Source: Symbiodinium natans
Lineage: Eukaryota; Sar; Dinophyceae; Suessiales; Symbiodiniaceae
NCBI GenBank assembly: GCA_905221605.1
Contig: CAJNDS010002412.1
Location: forward strand, 908,886 to 972,885
Direction: 5' to 3'
Length of the DNA: 64,000 nt
The notes under the pieces were generated by a model. It saw nothing but the letters and a program-made list of their open reading frames with translations, was not told where the DNA came from and did not search any database. A program made the translations under genes and the position numbers. Shown here one piece after another: positions 35,201 through 42,398 of the stretch (the first letter of the stretch is position 1; each line of letters opens with the position of its first letter).

Positions 35201-37889
35201 TTTAAAGGTTAACCTTTGTTTGGGATTCTATTCAGGGATTGAAATGACGCAAAAAAAAGAGTAAAGGTTACCTACTTAGTCTGCCGGTGAGAAACACCAT
35301 GCCCCCCTCGCCGGTATTGACGAGCTTGTTGGCCTGGGACGAGATTGTGCTGACAACGCCAAAGGAGCCGCACTTGCGCCCATCAAAAGAGCAGCCATAG
35401 CCGTGGGCAGAGTCCTCCAGGAGCTGTACCTGGTACTTCTCGCAGATGTCCAAAACGCGGTGCATGTCAGGAACGCGGCCCCGCATATACCTTGAGGACC
35501 AAATGAGCCCGAAAATTGGGTCATATTCCCTGTACTACTATAATTTAATTCCTGTTTTAAGGTACTATGAACCATAAACCCTTTTAAGGTTTATGTAGTC
35601 CCCAAGGTACGAGAGGACCAGGATCATCTTTCCCGGCGCGAATTTGCCGGACTCTAAGTCGTCCTTGATGCAGGCCTCAAGGTGATCCAAGTCGATCACC
35701 AGCTCCGGTGTCGCCTCAATCCTGGGAGCCCAAACGGAACCCTAAAAGGGTTCATGGTTCATAGACCAAAGTAGGAATTATGGTAGTATTTGGGTATATG
35801 ACCTCAATCTTAGGGTTCATTTCGTTCCCAAGGATCAGCTTCAAGGTATTGCGGAAGCCTGCCACCATACAGGCGGAGGGCACAGCGTTGAAAGTGAAGG
35901 CGTTGGAGTACACGCGAATCTGATCGACCGTGTCATCTGGAAAAAGAACACGCTTCCTTGGGGACCAAATGGACCGTGAAAGGGCTTGTGGTTCGCATAC
36001 CTTATAATTACTAAAGTATATGAACCACAAACCCTGCCTTAGTGGGGATCATAGTAGTCTAGGGTACGACCTTTTGCCACGGGACTGAAGGCAAGCCAGA
36101 CTCCCATGCGTCAACATACCCTCAACCCTAAACCCTAAACCCCAAACCCTAAACCCTAAACCCTAAACCCTAAACCCTAAACCCTACCTGAAACTCTTTT
36201 TCCCTACAGTTTAGTAGTAAGTACCCTTGATTAGGAGCTGCGTTGCAATCCATTTATCTGTGGGCAAGGAGGGTCTCAGGCAAACCCTCGACGGGCATTC
36301 TGTCCCCAATGTTTCGGGTTCCATAAACCCCTATAAGCCTAAACCCTATGATAAACCCCAAATCCTAAACCTGAAACCCTAAACCCAAGCCCTAAACCCT
36401 ACAGGGGTATTCTGTCCCCAATGTTTCGGGCTCCAAACCCCAAACCCTAAACCTGAAACCCTAAACCCTTCAAGGCTCATGGCTTCAAGACCGAGGCTGA
36501 TGGCAATGCCCCCGCTGTTCAGCGACAGGGCGTACTTCATTCCAAGGTAGTTGGCGAACCACGTCTCACACCTGGGAGGTTTAGGATTTAGGGTTTAGGG
36601 TTTACGGTTTAGGGTTTAGGGTTTGGGTTAAGGGTTGAGGGTTGAGGGTTTAGGGTTTAGGGTGTAGGCTGAAGGGTTTAGGGTTTAGGCAACACATATT
36701 CCTATCAGCATGAGTCTCTGAACACCCCAGGAAGGGAAAGTATGGAACAGTTCTTTCAACTGGGCCGGCCGAGGCACTTGAGGAGGAAGTTGCACGCCTC
36801 CTTCTTGGCTTAACCCTAAGCCCTAAACCCTAAACCCCAAACCCTAAACCCTAAACCCTGAACCCTAAACCCTAAACCCTAAACCCTAAACTCCTTCTTG
36901 GCTTGGTAGCGGTTGAGCATGTCCTCGTCCATGAGGAGCTGGATGTTTCGCATCCCAGCCTTCTTGGGGATGTCCACGAGCTTTCCTCGGATGGGCCAGA
37001 AAAACTATCTGAAAAATCGGTTTAGGGTTTAGGGTTTAGGGTTTAGGGTTTAGGGTTTAGGGTTTAGGGTTTAGGGTTTAGGGTTTGCAGGTTAGGGCTA
37101 CCCTTTTGGGGGTCCCTTCTAAGGGATTCTATTCGATGTGGGGAATAAAAGGGGAACCCCCGATTTTGGGAACTACCCAAAGCTGATCCTCTTCAACCCA
37201 AATAAGGGCGAATATGAAATCTCCCAAGTGGGCCAAAACCTACTGTTGGTTAGTAGGGAATGAGGGAATGAAGCACCCTATATCCCCCTGTATATACCCT
37301 GTCAGGGAGAATATAGGGTACCTCATTCCCTCATTCCCTTGTCACCAACCCCTAAACCCTAAAAACCCTAAACACCCTAAACCCAGTAAACAAATCGAGC
37401 TTCCTTTCACCGTCTCCTCTTGGGAGCTCGCCCCTGTGCTTTCCGAGTCCACGTCCGCGGCACACGTCCTTGGTGACGAAATGAAACCCTAAGAGGGCTT
37501 AGGGTTTAGGGCTTAGGGTTTAGGGGGAATAGGGTTCATATTACCTTAATAGGAAGACAAGTTGTCAGGGTATATGAGCCCCAATTTTGGGGCTCCTTTC
37601 GTCCCCAAGGTTCGGGTTCTCCTGGACGTAGCCGTGGTTCAGCTCCGAGATCACGGCGGCCATTTTTGCAGGCAGTAGGGGTGCTTTCTCTCCAGTCCTT
37701 AGTTGCTGAGGTCATAAGCCCCCCCAAAAAAGTGTACACTTTCAGTTCTTGAGGGGATTTTAGGGTTTAGGGTTTAGGGTTATTTAGGGTTCCCAAAAAG
37801 TGCAAAGTGTGCTCACTCAGCTACTAAGAGTCTTACTCCAATTAGGACAAAATTGCGAGCCAATAGCGGCTTGAGCCAGAGAATGATGG
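32232..37889 (-). CDS. PLP-dependent aminotransferase, DegT/DnrJ/EryC1/StrS family, 17 exons
   Basis: A fold-type I, pyridoxal-phosphate sugar aminotransferase-like protein, rebuilt exon by exon. Exons in coding order: 37889-37833, 37697-37614, 37468-37383, 36985-36894, 36800-36766, 36571-36477, 35936-35837, 35721-35611, 35490-35272, 34711-34633, 34457-34399, 33845-33741, 33607-33533, 33222-33140, 32972-32855, 32669-32573, 32288-32232 (stop TAA). Every junction keeps the frame. Family features in order: phosphate-binding NSGGIAISL; the NAFTFNAVPS block; VIDLDHLEA; SYMRGRVPDM; LLEDSAHGYG, with the Asp that contacts the PLP ring; SSQANKLVNTGEGG, with the expected Schiff-base Lys; FSAGSYEELWKKHEALAPPE; SVRMTNIQGALMHPQL; and the C-terminal block CDLRL. 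The true 5' end is unresolved. If the ATG at 37663-37661 is the start, the product is 486 residues, about 90 longer at the N-terminus than usual family members. Natural substrate unknown. Introns begin GT (5), GC (4) or GA (7) and all end AG. The exon 6/7 junction is the least certain. Confidence 0.9.
32289..32572 (-). mobile_element. Intron 16 of the aminotransferase gene (family A plus telomeric tracts), GA-AG
   Basis: Donor CAG|GACATCC and acceptor AGCAG|GAGATG join the final exon in frame. A 10-bp direct repeat with one mismatch flanks it (ATCTCCTGCT at 32284-32293, ATGTCCTGCT at 32569-32578). Family A-like ends (CTTGGGGTCCGAATC) and telomere tracts occur inside, as does a second family A fragment (32340-32440). 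Confidence 0.75.
32670..32854 (-). mobile_element. Introner-like intron 15 (family D) with expanded telomere repeat, GA-AG
   Basis: Flanked by exact GAAG duplications (CTTC in plus, 32666-32669 and 32851-32854). The sense 5' end CTTGGTGGCCCACAGCAACC is the family D terminus; the 3' end is AAGCCAAG. Between them a CCCTAAA array of about 120 bp fills the element. A normal introner has therefore gained a telomere array inside. Excision is in frame as a GA-AG intron. Confidence 0.84.
32973..33139 (-). mobile_element. Introner-like intron 14 (family K), GC-AG
   Basis: A 167-bp element flanked by exact GCAC duplications (GTGC in plus, 32969-32972 and 33136-33139). Sense termini are CTTAGGGGCTGGGCAG and CCAGCCCCCAAG. 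The interior has two tandem units with AACCAAAAAGGTTAGAC and TATATA runs. The GC donor comes from the duplication. A related element lies at 61016-61122. Confidence 0.86.
33223..33532 (-). mobile_element. Introner-like intron 13 (family B, internally duplicated), GT-AG
   Basis: A 310-bp element flanked by exact GTTC duplications in sense (GAAC in plus, 33219-33222 and 33529-33532). Sense termini begin CTTGGGGCCCTCTTTACC. The interior repeats the family B block ACTACCCTTAAxTAGTAGG about five times. Exact excision restores the frame (KRI E|F IPQ). Confidence 0.85.
33608..33740 (-). mobile_element. Introner-like intron 12 (family B), GT-AG
   Basis: A 133-bp element with exact 4-bp flanks GTAC (33604-33607 and 33737-33740). 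Sense termini are CTTGACCCTCAAGAACC and AACAGAGTCCCAG. Inside is the family B signature: an ACAGTTT...TAACTACCCT block and its partial inverse near GCTGCAGG. Exact excision is in frame. Confidence 0.85.
33846..34398 (-). mobile_element. Composite intron 11 of the aminotransferase gene, GA-AG
   Basis: The best in-frame join uses donor CG|GAACCC and acceptor CCCCAAG|GTACACC. The 3' part is a family A element (33846-33960). The 5' part is a long telomere-type array (34232-34385) in which CCCCAAA variants are expanded. Confidence 0.65.
34232..34385. repeat. Telomere-type array with CCCCAAA expansion
   Basis: CCCGAAA, then about ten CCCCAAA units, then CCCTAAA. It lies in intron 11 of the aminotransferase gene. 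A matching TTTGGGG expansion occurs at 40393-40460 after a pure TTTAGGG array, and an alternating TTTGGGG/TTTAGGG array at 49413-49522. Confidence 0.88.
34458..34632 (-). mobile_element. Telomere-repeat intron 10 flanked by a 13-bp direct repeat, GC-AG
   Basis: A 175-bp intron, nearly all CCCTAAA repeat. The flanks GGCCTCAAGCTTC (34455-34467) and GGCCTCATGCTTC (34630-34642) are a 13-bp direct repeat with one mismatch. Removing one copy plus the tract gives an uninterrupted frame (KKHE|ALAPPE). The consistent cut is GAG|GCC at both ends, a GC-AG intron. This is the second independent telomeric insertion in this gene with a long target duplication. Confidence 0.87.
34712..35271 (-). mobile_element. 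Composite intron 9 of the aminotransferase gene, GT-AG
   Basis: A 560-bp intron with donor AG|GTAACC and acceptor CGCAAG|GTTTAC; the join is in frame. It contains a family D-like element (about 34975-35102), a telomeric tract (34757-34800) and two diverged copies of a unit containing GCGTCCATCTAGGG / GGCCATCTAGGG, at about 34741 and 34939. Confidence 0.72.
35491..35610 (-). mobile_element. Introner-like intron 8 (family A), GT-AG
   Basis: A 120-bp family A element with sense termini CTTGGGGACTACATAAACC and GGGCTCATTTGGTCCTCAAG. Flanks are GTAC and GTAT. The donor GT comes from the duplicated target. It is one of the least disturbed copies and contains no telomere array, so it is a good reference for the family. 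Confidence 0.88.
35722..35836 (-). mobile_element. Introner-like intron 7 (family A), GA-AG
   Basis: A 115-bp family A element. Sense termini are CTTGGGAACGAAATGAACCC and GTTTGGGCTCCCAG. Flanks are GATC and GATT, so three of the four duplicated bases still match. Exact removal gives an in-frame join, with the intron starting GA and ending AG. Confidence 0.85.
35937..36476 (-). mobile_element. Composite intron 6 of the aminotransferase gene with nested family A and B elements
   Basis: A 540-bp intron holding a family A element (35957-36070), a telomeric tract (36125-36186), a family B element (36186-36280) and a repeated pair of ATTCTGTCCCCAATGTTTCG units at about 36298 and 36408. The acceptor TTTTTCCAG is a good polypyrimidine site. 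The donor is uncertain: GC after ATGA keeps the frame. An alternative would keep 36071-36120 as a small extra exon, but that makes the protein longer than family members at this point. Confidence 0.6.
36572..36765 (-). mobile_element. Intron 5 of the aminotransferase gene, GC-AG, with telomeric tract
   Basis: The exon frames join only with a donor at GC (CCG|GCCCAG) and an acceptor at CCCAG|GTG. The 3' half is a telomere-type tract with TTGAGGG variants (about 36576-36690). The 5' half is unique sequence. No clear terminal repeat was recognised. Confidence 0.72.
36801..36893 (-). mobile_element. Telomere-repeat intron 4 flanked by a 14-bp direct repeat, GA-AG
   Basis: This 93-bp intron is almost entirely CCCTAAA repeat (TTTAGGG in sense). 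It is flanked by an exact 14-bp direct repeat, CTCCTTCTTGGCTT, at 36798-36811 and 36891-36904. The repeat is coding sequence (AKKE). Removing the tract and one copy restores an uninterrupted frame. The cut that fits is AAG|GAG at both ends, a GA-AG intron. No transposon terminus is visible beyond the telomere units. Confidence 0.88.
36986..37382 (-). mobile_element. Composite intron 3 of the aminotransferase gene: telomeric tract plus family E and F repeats
   Basis: A GT-AG intron in phase with its neighbours. Its sense 5' end is GTTTAGGG, a telomere unit, so the telomere repeat itself supplies the splice donor. Inside lie a palindromic family E element (37240-37352, TTCCCTCATTCCCT against AGGGAATGAGGGAATGA) and a family F element (37094-37192). 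A (TTTAGGG)n tract follows at 37018-37092. This looks like repeated insertion into an existing intron. Confidence 0.72.
37094..37192. mobile_element. Family F element
   Basis: A palindromic unit with GGGGTACCCxTTTTxGGGGG toward one end and AAAAGGGGxACCCCxxxTTTTGG toward the other. Copies: 12255-12363, 14727-14817, 37094-37192, 46506-46630 and 61535-61635. The copies at 14727 and 61535 share CCTATTT-like and GGTCCCTxATTTTCG sequence. None was resolved as an intron alone. Confidence 0.65.
37469..37613 (-). mobile_element. Introner-like intron 2 of the aminotransferase gene (family A), GA-AG
   Basis: Family A termini: CTTGGGGACGAAAGGAGCC at the sense 5' end and TTTCGTCACCAAG at the 3' end. The reading frame requires the intron to start at GA and end at AG. 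Flanking tetramers are GAAC and GACG, so the duplication is only partly preserved. The interior holds telomere repeats and TAATAGGAAG-like sequence. Confidence 0.82.
37698..37832 (-). mobile_element. Introner-like intron 1 of the aminotransferase gene (family I), GA-AG
   Basis: The termini are inverted repeats: CTTAGTAGCTGAG at the sense 5' end and CTCAGCAACTAAG at the 3' end. A 4-bp duplication, GACT in sense, flanks the element (plus coordinates 37694-37697 and 37829-37832). Removing the element plus one GACT joins the exons in frame, so the intron starts with GA and ends with AG. The element carries a short TTTAGGG tract inside. A related copy lies at about 30981-31105. Confidence 0.85.
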
Positions 37890-38106
37890 CAGGGCTTAGG
37901 GTTTAGGGTTTAGGGTTTAGGGTTTAGGGTTTAGGGTTTAGGGTTTAGGGTTTAGGGTTTAGGGTTTAGGGTTTAGGGTTGAGGGCTTAGGGTTTAGGGT
38001 TTGGTAGGGTTCACACACACATTCTTCGTGAATCACGGGCTGGCTTCTGACTGCGCCCTGGGATTTTCGGATACAAGGGGTTCACAAGCCCTAAACCCTA
38101 AACCCT

Positions 38107-40965
38107 AACCCTAAACCCTAAACCCGAAGAACTGTCCGTTTCGTCACCTGCACGCATGGCCCAGCTCAGCCCGGCCCAGGAGCCATGCTGGGAAAAGCGA
38201 TCTACACAGTCGGGACTGTGGGGTGTAGGGTTTAGGGTTTAGGGTTCAGGGTTCAGGGTTCAAGGGTTTAGGGCTTAGTTTTCAGTGGAAGTGGGTGGGC
38301 TTGGGAAGGGTTCGCTGGTTGGAGGAGAATGCAGCTTTGGCGCAAGCCCTCTAAGCAACATCCGAACCTCAACGCTATGCAAGCAGCCCTTAATCCCACA
38401 TCCTCAGCACTCAGAGCTTTGGGTTTGGGGTTTTGAGAATAAGCATTATCGGCTTTTTCTGGTGTTCGGGTTTGGGGGAATTAATGGCGTGAGGCTAGGG
38501 CTTGTGAGGCTAGGGCTTGCCGCGCTGCAGCACTGAGAAAAGGACGGGCGAGCATGCGAAAGCCGCTTCATGCGCAAGCCGCAGCCGGGGATGCCCTAAA
38601 GCACCTACCTGCATGGGCTATCATACCCTCTAACCCCTTGAGAAGGCCCTTTGTAGGGTTTAGGGTTTAGGGTCGGCTATTATACCCCGATAACCCCTTT
38701 AAAAAAGGCCCTTTATAGGGTTGGTTAGGGGATTAATAAGGTTGGGCTATTGTACCCTATAACCCCTTAAAAAAGGCCCTTTGTGGGGTTGTTAAGAGGC
38801 CTAATCGCCCATGCTGGTACCCCCTGTCTTCGCATGGCCGATGCTATGTTTAAGGATTATGTGGCATACCCACGAATAGCCCTCGGGGTTTAGGGTTTAG
38901 GGTTTAGGGTTTAGGGTTTAGGGTTTAGGGTCTCAACCTTTTTCAGAGGTGGTAATTAGGCTTCTTGCAGGTGCAAGAAACGCTGAGCCTTGAATTGAAG
39001 TAACACAACCGAAGCCCGAACCCTAAACTCTTTTGCAACGAGCTTGGCTGTGCTCCCGCCCGGTTTGACCCTCCTAAACCCTAAACCCTAAACCTTCCGC
39101 AAACCCTTTTGACTCCAAACAGCGGATTCCAAACTCTCTTGTCAGGTTGGTCCCTTTTTATAAGATACTCTCAAACCAACAAGTAACCCTAAACCCGAAA
39201 CCCGAAACCCTAAACCCTTAGCGCTTAACCCTAAACCCTAAACCCTTCCCACAAGCACTGCAACTCAGGGCATCAAATTGGCGCCCTTGCTCTGTTCGCG
39301 CTGCTCGGTGGTGGCGGAGCAGTCTCACAGCCTAGGGTAGGGTTTAGGGCTTAGGGTATTGAGGGTTTAGGGTATTGAGGGCTTAGGGTATTGAGGGCTT
39401 AGGGTATTGAGGGTTTAGGGTAATTATTGAGGGTGTAGGGTTTAGGTCCCTAACCCCTAAACCCTAAACCCCGAATCCTAAACCCTCTTAACCTACAGTA
39501 GTAAAAGGGCCGGCAGGCAAAGGAGCCTGCGTTTCTACACTCGAACCTAACTCGGTAGCGTGGCACATAGGGGCTTGCAGAGTTTAGGGTTTAGGGTTTA
39601 GGGTTAGGGTTTAGGGTTTAGGGTTTAGGGTTTAGGGTTTAGGGTTTAGGGTTTAGGGTTTAGGGTTTAGGGTTTAGGGTTTAGGGTTTAGGGTTTATGG
39701 TTTGAGGTTTAGGGTTTAGTGTTTAGGGTTTAGGGTTTGGGGTTTAGGGAGATTTCGGGAGGTGGGGGGGCTATAGGCTTGGTAGCTCAGTAACCATATT
39801 CGCAGGGCATCCTTTTATGGTTTGGATACTTTATACGGGAACCTAGAACCCGAAAAAGGGACAGGGGGTACCACTGGCGACCCAAGTAGGGCTTGGGTTA
39901 GGGGTTTTTTGGTCTCAGGTATAGGGTTGGGGGTGGATGTAAGACCCGCCAACGCAGAGCTGAGTCTGGAAATCGATACCCACGGTACTCCAAACCTGCA
40001 GCGCAAAAGGGTTTAGGGTGTTGAGCTCAAGGTCCGAAAACACAAAAACAACCCAAGCAAAGTCTTTGCAGGGCCGTAGGTGGGGGACTGTACTTGGGTG
40101 GGAGTGGGGGGGCCAGGGGCGGGCCTAGACCCCTAACTTCCTCCCCTCACCCCCTAAACCCTAAACCCTCAACCCTCAACCCTCAACCCTAAACCCTAAA
40201 CCTTAGACATCGGAGCCTCGCCAACATTCCTTTGGGGCCTGCGCCCACGGCCACTGCATCGCACCCTCGCAAGCCGAAACCTGGGCTACTACTTGGCTGC
40301 AAAGGTCTGGGGTTGGGATGTGGTTTAGGGTTTAGGGTTTAGGGTTTAGGGTTTAGGGTTTAGGGTTTAGGGTTTAGGGTTTAGGGTTTAGGGTTTGGGG
40401 TTTGGGGTTTGGGGTTTGGGGTTTGGGGTTTGGGGTTTGGGGTTTGGGGTTTGGGGTTTAGGGTTGATGTTCCCGCTTGTACTAACAGTCCTTCATAGGC
40501 ATTATAGTACCCCCTGTTCTAATCCCTATTGAGGACTGTTAGTCTAAGGGGGAACATACCAAGTTTTGGGGCTTATAGGGTCTAGGGTGTAGGGCCAGCT
40601 TCTGCCTTTGGAGTTCATTTTTGTTTGTTTGCTTGTTTTAACATATATATATATATATATACATACATATATATATATGTATATATATGTGTATACATAT
40701 GTGTATATATATATATATGTATGTGTTTGTAATTTATTTATATGTTTGTGTTTTGGGGCTGGAGCGGGGGGGGGGCGCAGAAACTACATTTTTGCAGGTT
40801 GTACAAGAAGCTTATGAGGGGTTTGGTGTCGTAACACGAGGCCGAAATCTGACCCCTACAACCAAGAAGGTCCTAACCGGGCACCCTGGCGCAAGCGCCC
40901 AGGAGTTCCGTGCTGGCGCGGAGGCCACGAGACGCCGTGCGCTGGAGGAGGCACAAGGCCTGGGG
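38107..40965 (+). CDS. Series of candidate + strand exon islands upstream of the aminotransferase gene
   Basis: Islands: 38107-38201 (SVSSPARMAQLSPAQEPCWE), 38540-38593, 39250-39335 (IKLAPLLCSRCSVVAEQSHS), 39498-39545, 39945-40008 (VRPANAELSLEIDTHGTPNL), 40208-40318 (RPLHRTLASRNLGYYLAAKV), 40879-40965 (GASAQEFRAGAEATRRRALE). If real, this gene is divergent from the aminotransferase gene, with under 300 bp between them. No family recognised. Confidence 0.33.
38618..38812. repeat. Family H repeat, three tandem units
   Basis: GGCTATxxTACCCxxTAACC followed by AAGGCCCTTT occurs three times (about 38618, 38674, 38745), with a telomere pair inserted after the first. Related single or double units: 51041-51180 and 54550-54590. 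Confidence 0.7.
39779..39889. mobile_element. Family D element with TAGG flanks
   Basis: Left CTTGGTAGCTCAGTAACCAT, right GTACCACTGGCGACCCAAG, with TAGG on both sides (39774-39779 region and 39889-39893). The interior GGxTxxTTACTTTATAxGGGAAC and AAAAGGGxAAAGGGTACC blocks are conserved. Other copies: 556-676, 14160-14371, 21209-21280, 32670-32854 (intron), 35018-35104, 53508-53619, and a fragment at 12935-12975. Confidence 0.78.
40466..40562. mobile_element. Family C element
   Basis: Inverted-repeat element whose full form begins CTTGGGATGTTCCCCCTTAT and continues ACTAACAGTCCTTxATAGG, with the inverse CCTATTxAGGACTGTTAGT at the right. Copies: 1028-1130, 1985-2090, 12068-12180, 26706-26762 (right half), 40466-40562, 47886-48062 (with an internal telomere array at 47918-47996) and 52822-52980 (tandemly duplicated core). 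The strong palindrome means a transcript would fold into a hairpin. Confidence 0.8.
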
Positions 40966-41552
40966 TTTTTGGGTTTAGGGTTTAGGGTTTAGGGTTTGGG
41001 GTCACCCTCTTGGGCACCAAATGAACCCTGAAAGGGTTTCTTGTTTACATACATCAATTTCGACCCCTTTGACCCCCCATTGTTCGGCATGCCTTTGACC
41101 CCCCATTGTTCGGCACGAGTTGGAGAATTTGATCCATTTCGACCCCTCTTACCCCTCTAGCCCCCACATTGTTCAGCACGAATTGGAGTAAACTTTCTAT
41201 TTTCGCAATGTTATGGGCGGTAGGTTTTTTCCCTTGCCTACACACACTGCTGGCCTAGTAAATGCTCGAACTTGAGATGCTGAACCCTAAACCCTAAACC
41301 CTAAACCCTAAACCCTAAACCCTAAACCTTAAACCCTACCCCTCCCAAACCCTCAACCCTGAGAACGGCTTGGTCTGGAGATTTGGGGGCCCCTCTAAAC
41401 ACTAAGGGTTTAGGGTTTAGGGTTTAGGGTTGGGGGTTGAGGGTTTAGGGGTATTTCCTTAAGAACCCAGAAACTACGTTCTTGTAGGCTTTCATGATAA
41501 ATGCCCCCCGTATAGGATTCTTAGGTAGCCTACAAAGAAGTTTGGGCTCTTC

Positions 41553-41596
41553 CTTGGGGACCAAATGAACCCTAAGTTGGGGTCATAGACCCTCTA

Positions 41597-41632
<36 letters not shown>

Positions 41633-41790
41633 GCGCCATCCCCAAGGGTCTTGCTTCGCAAGGAAAGTAGGCTAGGATCCCTATTCAGGGGTTTAGGGTT
41701 TAGGGTTTAGGGTTTAGGGTGTAATCCCTATTCAGGTATATGTACCATAAACCTTTCTGGGGGTTGACTTGGTCCCCAAGGGTCAAGGTA
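41553..41790. mobile_element. Family A element (introner-like) with (CT)n and telomere insert
   Basis: The left end CTTGGGGACCAAATGAACCC and the right end GTTGACTTGGTCCCCAAG are intact inverted repeats. The interior holds (CT)n at 41598-41628 and telomere units at 41690-41718. It is not flanked by an obvious duplication. Other family A copies outside the two resolved genes: 203-290 (degraded), 26053-26210, 27344-27455, 29369-29515, 41007-41060 (left end only), 47641-47852, 48910-49018, 56597-56695, 62765-62863. Confidence 0.8.
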
Positions 41791-42314
41791 CGAGTAGGGC
41801 TAACTAGGGGTTGTTGAGGCCTATGGCCTCGGTTGTAAAAAGAGTTGAACAATTGATAGGTTCTTAAAGGGTTTAGGGTTAAGGGTTTAGGGCCTGTTTA
41901 GGGTTTAGGGTTTCTTACAGGGGGGTGGCTCCATGGGGGTAGGTACCCAGGGAATGTTAGGGAAGCTTCGCAAGTGGGGAGGGTTAGGGAACCTTGGGTT
42001 CCAGACACCCCCTTGAACCGACCTAAGCTCAAGACATAAACCCTAAACCCTAAACCCTAAACCCTAAACCCTAAATCCTAAACCCTAAACCCTTAGGAAC
42101 CCTATACTGAATCAACCAAAGAGTCGAACTTGTCAAAGTTAGGATGTTTTTTTTCACTCTCCTCCCCCTGGAGATTTGGATTTAGGGTTCGACTCTAGGG
42201 CCAAAAAGGTTACATGAACCCTATTAGGGTTTAGGGTTGCTGAGGTTGCACTGCGCCCTTTTTGCAAGCAACGAGGCAGCCTACCAGATTTCAGCAGGCC
42301 ATGTCATTTCCGAA

Positions 42315-42338
42315 ATCCTGCGCCTTCAGGCGCAGGAT
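42315..42338. other. Perfect GC-rich hairpin, 10-bp stem and 4-base loop
   Basis: ATCCTGCGCC, loop TTCA, then GGCGCAGGAT. It lies just 3' of the last resolved exon of the minus-strand membrane-protein gene, or inside a candidate + exon (42247-42355). It could be coding chance or a 3' RNA structure. Confidence 0.6.
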
Positions 42339-42398
42339 GTAGGTCAAACTCTGAACCCTATAGCATAGCCTTTAGGGTTCATTTTTTCCCAAGGATTC

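Noticed and set aside
36071-36120. Extra small exon between the NSGG and NAFTF blocks of the aminotransferase
   Set aside because: It can be joined in frame, but it adds about 20 residues where family members have a short loop. The TTTTTCCAG acceptor downstream gives a better fit. Kept as an alternative only.
42247-42355. Rho-independent terminator from the GC hairpin
   Set aside because: There is no T run and the genome is eukaryotic. The hairpin may be a coincidence of coding sequence.
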